NCBI RefSeq assembly: GCF_026283965.1
Contig: NZ_JAPDPD010000008.1
Coordinates: 62,001 to 126,000 of the forward strand
Direction of reading: 5' to 3'
DNA length: 64,000 nt
DNA from: Dyella subtropica
Lineage (GTDB): Bacteria > Pseudomonadota > Gammaproteobacteria > Xanthomonadales > Rhodanobacteraceae
A model generated the notes under the pieces. The model was given only the letters and a program-made list of their open reading frames with translations. It ran no database searches and was not told where the DNA came from. The translations under genes were made by a program, and so were the position numbers. Numbering within the stretch: position 1 is the stretch's first letter; each line of letters begins with the position of its first letter. This document shows positions 61,624 to 64,000 of the stretch, piece after piece.

Positions 61624-62073
61624 ATGTCCTTCACCGTGCGCCATGCCACGATCCACGATCTCGATATCATTGCGCCGCTGTTCGATGCGTATCGCCAGTT
61701 CTACAAGCAGCCTTCGGACCTTGCGCTGGCGCGCCGTTTTATCGCCGAGCGGTTTCAGCATGCTGAATCGGTGATTTTGCTGGCGCTGGACGAACAGGGG
61801 CAGGGTATTGGGTTTACCCAGCTCTATCCGTTGTTCTCTTCGGTGCGTGCTACGCGTAAGTATCTGCTCAACGACATGTTTGTCGTGCCGGAAGCGCGGC
61901 GTCTCGGCGTGGCGGCTGCGTTGCTCGAGGCGGCGGCGGAGCATGGTCACGCGATGGGTGTTTCGGGTCTGTCGTTGTCCACGGCGCACGACAATCTGGC
62001 GGCGCAGCGTCTGTATGAGTCGATGGGCTGGGTGCTTGAAGAAGAGTTTCGCGAGTACAACCTGGCGCTCTGA
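61624..62073 (+). CDS. GNAT-family N-acetyltransferase
   Basis: A 149-residue acetyltransferase. TVRHATIHDLDIIAPLFDAY opens the fold, YLLNDMFVVPEARRLGVAAA holds motif A with the acetyl-CoA pyrophosphate loop (RRLGVA), and LSTAHDNLAAQRLYESMGWV is motif B. The substrate cannot be predicted. ATG 61624 (MSFTV) is preferred; ATG 61609 is an alternative. It lies between rlmH and maf, a position where relatives usually have no gene, so it may be a local insertion. Confidence 0.88.
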   Translation: MSFTVRHATIHDLDIIAPLFDAYRQFYKQPSDLALARRFIAERFQHAESVILLALDEQGQGIGFTQLYPLFSSVRATRKYLLNDMFVVPEARRLGVAAALLEAAAEHGHAMGVSGLSLSTAHDNLAAQRLYESMGWVLEEEFREYNLAL

Positions 62074-62132
62074 TTCGTGATATCTCGCGAATATCGCGCG
62101 ACGCATCTTCTCATTCCAAGGAAGCTCGATTC

Positions 62133-62699
62133 ATGCTCTACCTCGCTTCGCAGTCGCCGCGTCGGCGTCAGCTGCTTGAACAGATCGGCATCGCATTCAC
62201 GCCTGTCGATGTGGATGTGCCGGAGCAGCGCGCCGTGGGCGAGTCGCCTATCGACTATGTCAGCCGCGTAGCACGCGACAAGGCGCAAGCCGGCAGAGCG
62301 GGGTTGGCGAATGGCGCGGTGGTATTGAGCGCGGATACCGAGGTGGTGCTGGACGACGAGGTATTTGGCAAGCCGGCCGATGCCGCTGACGCCACCGCCA
62401 TGCTGCGTCGTCTTTCCGGGCGCACGCACGAGACGATTTCGGTGGTGTGGGCGGTGCAAGGTGATCGTGCGGAGAGTGAGACCTGCGTGTCGCGCGTGCG
62501 TTTCGCCGCGTTGAGCGACGAGGACATCGCCGCCTATGTCGCCAGTGGCGAGCCGTTCGGCCGTGCGGGTGCCTATGCGATCCAGGGGCGCGGTGCGACG
62601 CTGATCGAACATCTGGAAGGCAGCTTCACCGGCGTGATGGGGCTGCCGGTGTTCGAGACCGCACGGTTGTTGCGCAGCTTCGGTATTGCGCCGGGCTGA
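62133..62699 (+). CDS. maf: Maf/YhdE-family nucleoside triphosphate pyrophosphatase
   Basis: A 188-residue protein with the Maf signatures LYLASQSPRRRQLLEQIGI (S-x-SPRR), YVSRVARDKAQAG, VLSADTEVVLDDEVFGKPAD and SGEPFGRAGAYAIQGRGATL. YhdE-type Maf proteins hydrolyse dTTP, UTP and modified pyrimidine triphosphates to monophosphates. It lies near rsfS and rlmH, as in Xanthomonas-type genomes. In those relatives rng (RNase G) tends to follow; here the next gene is on the other strand and unrelated. Confidence 0.94.
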   Translation: MLYLASQSPRRRQLLEQIGIAFTPVDVDVPEQRAVGESPIDYVSRVARDKAQAGRAGLANGAVVLSADTEVVLDDEVFGKPADAADATAMLRRLSGRTHETISVVWAVQGDRAESETCVSRVRFAALSDEDIAAYVASGEPFGRAGAYAIQGRGATLIEHLEGSFTGVMGLPVFETARLLRSFGIAPG

Positions 62700-62713
62700 A
62701 TCGCGTGACTGTG

Positions 62714-62736
62714 TCGCGCACAAGGTGCGCTCCTAC
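62714..62736. repeat. Single REP-like unit 4
   Basis: TCGCGCACAAGGTGCGCTCC followed by TAC, the inverted form of the unit found at 30021, 43211 and 53821. No partner is visible here. It lies 6 bases before the stop codon of the convergent gene. Confidence 0.75.
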
Positions 62737-62741
62737 ATGGC

Positions 62742-63554
62742 TCAGCCTGGTGGAACCAGCACGAACCACGACACTACCGCCAGCGCATTGTTGACGCTGT
62801 GCGCAATCACGGCCGGCCAGATCGATCCGGATTGAACCCGCAGCCATGCCAACACCAGGCCCAGCAACAGCAGGTTGGGGAGGGCGTACCAGAGGAAGCC
62901 CAGGTCCGGCAGGTGGACGCAGGCGAACAGCAGGGCGGTGATGGCGGACGCGATGCCCGCCGGCACATGGCGCATGGCCGAGGAAAGCAGCACGCCACGG
63001 AACAGCAGTTCCTCCACCAGCGGCCCCACGGTCATCACCAGTAGCGCAAGCGGAATGCGCAGCGCCGGCGAAGCCATGGCGCCGAGCTGCTTGATGTCCT
63101 GGCTGACTTCGTGACCCTGCGCGAGCCATTGGGTGAGCAGGCCGCCAATGAACGGCAGTATCAGACCGAGCAACGCGGCGATCGCGTAGAACGCCGGTTG
63201 CCGTGCGGGTGCGAAGCCAAAGCCCGGCGGCATGGCCAGCGGCCATAGCGATGGCCACAGGCGGCGGGTGAGATGGATGGTCAGGCCAGCGGCTACCAGC
63301 AGGGTGAGGATCACCATCAGCGCATTGACGTCGGGCTGTGTGAGCAAGGCATGCATCTGCGTCATCACGTTGCCGCCCTGAGCCCCATGACGGAAACCAA
63401 CGACGAGGCCGATGACCAATCCCGCCACGGAACCGACGACAAACTGCAGTGCGAAGTACAGCACGATCAAGCCCAAGGCCGCCCATAGTGTCGGCAGGCG
63501 CGGCGGCGTCAGTGCGGACGGTGTGAAGATGGGGTCAAAGCGCGGTGCTTCCAT
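62742..63554 (-). CDS. CPBP-family intramembrane glutamic/metallo endopeptidase
   Basis: A 270-residue membrane protein with about seven hydrophobic segments. The CPBP (CAAX/Abi) motifs are present: VGPLVEELLFRGVLLSSAM (EExxxR), LLFACVHLPDLGFLWYALP (FxxxH-like) and IWPAVIAHSVNNALAVVSWF (HxxxN). The family contains CAAX-processing enzymes and bacteriocin self-immunity proteins; the substrate here is unknown. It stands alone, convergent with maf, with about 375 bases upstream that include palindromic element C. Confidence 0.93.
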   Translation of the reverse strand: MEAPRFDPIFTPSALTPPRLPTLWAALGLIVLYFALQFVVGSVAGLVIGLVVGFRHGAQGGNVMTQMHALLTQPDVNALMVILTLLVAAGLTIHLTRRLWPSLWPLAMPPGFGFAPARQPAFYAIAALLGLILPFIGGLLTQWLAQGHEVSQDIKQLGAMASPALRIPLALLVMTVGPLVEELLFRGVLLSSAMRHVPAGIASAITALLFACVHLPDLGFLWYALPNLLLLGLVLAWLRVQSGSIWPAVIAHSVNNALAVVSWFVLVPPG

Positions 63555-63929
63555 CGGGCTACATCCTGGAGGGCGGGTTCGCCGGGGGCAACGGCGCGCC
63601 CATCTCCCGACGGCTTACACGCTAGCCGCCACCATCGCGCATGCGCAATCCTGCCCTTCGTCATGGTCGTAGGGATGCTCTGAGCCCGTCTACGCAGCCG
63701 TCATGATGTGTGGGAGGTTCGCAGGGTGTGGCGCACGGCGACGGCAAGGCTGGCTGCCTTGGCTAGACGTGGGCCGCAGCCTGCGGGCCTCCCACACATC
63801 ACCCTGTCATCCAAATTCAAAATGTCAGAGCCGGTGACGGCTGCGTAGACGGGCTCAGAACATCCCCGAGCCCTGCCTGTATAGTGGCCGGGTTTTCCAA
63901 GGAGGAAGCTGGCGCCAAGGCGCCGTCTC
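63555..63929. other. Intergenic region between the CPBP protease and TerC genes
   Basis: It contains nested inverted-repeat element C (63672-63866). A TATAGT at 63881-63886 could be a -10 box for the TerC gene. Just before that gene lies AAGGAGGAAG and a GGCGCC-AA-GGCGCC palindrome (63911-63924). Confidence 0.6.
63672..63866. repeat. Nested inverted-repeat element C (195 bp)
   Basis: Outer arms 63672-63703 and 63835-63866 (32 bp, one mismatch) start GGGATGCTCTG as in element A, but the rest of the arm is different and still paired. The core (63704-63801) has a perfect 14-bp stem TGATGTGTGGGAGG / CCTCCCACACATCA and is the reverse complement of the element A core, with the same CAGCCAG loop. 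The large second hairpin of element A is missing. It lies upstream of the TerC gene. Confidence 0.92.
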
Positions 63930-64000
63930 ATGTTCGCTCTCGACTGGCTAGCTGACCCCACGGCCTGGGCAGGTCTTCTCACCCTTGTGGTGCTGGAGAT
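63930..64000 (+). CDS. TerC-family integral membrane protein (5' end only)
   Basis: Only 23 codons and part of the next are in the window: MFALDWLADPTAWAGLLTLV, then VLE. This is the typical TerC/Alx start (xDPTAWxxLLTLxVLEI, leading into the LGIDN motif beyond the window). The family includes manganese exporters and tellurite-resistance-associated proteins. No in-frame alternative start exists upstream. AAGGAGG lies about 25 bases before the ATG, too far for direct use unless the GGCGCC palindrome between them folds. Confidence 0.8.
   Translation, partial: MFALDWLADPTAWAGLLTLVVLE

Noticed and set aside
63880-63929. A yybP-ykoY manganese riboswitch before the TerC gene
   Set aside because: Such riboswitches precede some TerC/Alx genes, but the conserved internal loops are not visible here; only a GGCGCC palindrome is seen, and element C occupies most of the upstream DNA.

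Overview
The window is high-GC gammaproteobacterial chromosome, most likely from the Rhodanobacteraceae (Dyella, Luteibacter, Rhodanobacter or Frateuria type, order Xanthomonadales). This is inferred from gene content and order: leuS-lptE-holA-nadD, a fimT-pilVWX-pilY1-pilE minor-pilin operon, several large TonB-dependent receptors, and many short palindromic intergenic repeats. No database search was possible. I see no tRNA, rRNA, CRISPR array, integrase or transposase gene.

Layout. 1-7.3 kb: end of a YggS-type PLP protein, a secreted NlpC/P60 peptidase, a Rossmann-fold protein, a TonB-dependent receptor, a rhomboid protease and an amino-acid permease. 7.36-9.72 kb: a three-gene minus-strand module of a lipoprotein, a GxSxG lipase and a one-TM protein, resembling a lipase effector with lipoprotein immunity. 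10.1-13.0 kb: rapA. 13.2-28.4 kb: two complete tandem copies of the minor-pilin operon, each fimT-pilV-pilW-pilX-pilY1-pilE. The copies have diverged, but their PilY1 tip proteins carry different N-terminal heads (von Willebrand A versus L-type-lectin-like), and their pilE genes share an exact 291-bp tract, indicating recent gene conversion. 28.6-32.6 kb: an iron-uptake operon (catecholate-siderophore receptor, PiuC/YbiX hydroxylase, Sel1 protein) behind a Fur-box-like site. 32.7-41.9 kb: a PanE-type reductase, a third TonB receptor, and M13 and M14 metallopeptidases with a DUF502 protein. 42.0-48.3 kb: an ECF sigma factor with a membrane partner, a DUF4442 protein, a CnoX-type thioredoxin, and pqiA (split in two)-pqiB-pqiC. 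48.9-53.8 kb: leuS-lptE-holA-nadD. 53.9-60.4 kb: an apparent insertion into the usual nadD-rsfS neighbourhood, carrying msrB, dipZ, a SigF/NrsF-like regulatory pair, a KDxMKS-repeat periplasmic protein and a nitronate monooxygenase. 60.5-62.7 kb: rsfS, rlmH, a GNAT acetyltransferase and maf. The window ends with a CPBP-family membrane protease and the start of a TerC-family gene.

How the genes work together. The pilin clusters should supply two alternative type IV pilus priming and tip complexes that may share most of their PilE. The SigF-like factor has its apparent recognition sequence (GTAAC[C/T]-N16-CGAA) facing both ways between itself and dipZ, so it probably controls its own operon and the dipZ-msrB envelope methionine-sulfoxide repair branch.

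The most unusual non-coding signal is a family of 200-290-bp nested inverted-repeat elements (54561-54848, 58991-59262, 63672-63866). They keep a common core and loop while their stems change sequence in a compensatory way. A related but split end pair surrounds a cloverleaf-shaped palindrome upstream of leuS. REP-like pairs, a mosaic intergenic repeat and a 61-bp direct repeat complete the repeat inventory.
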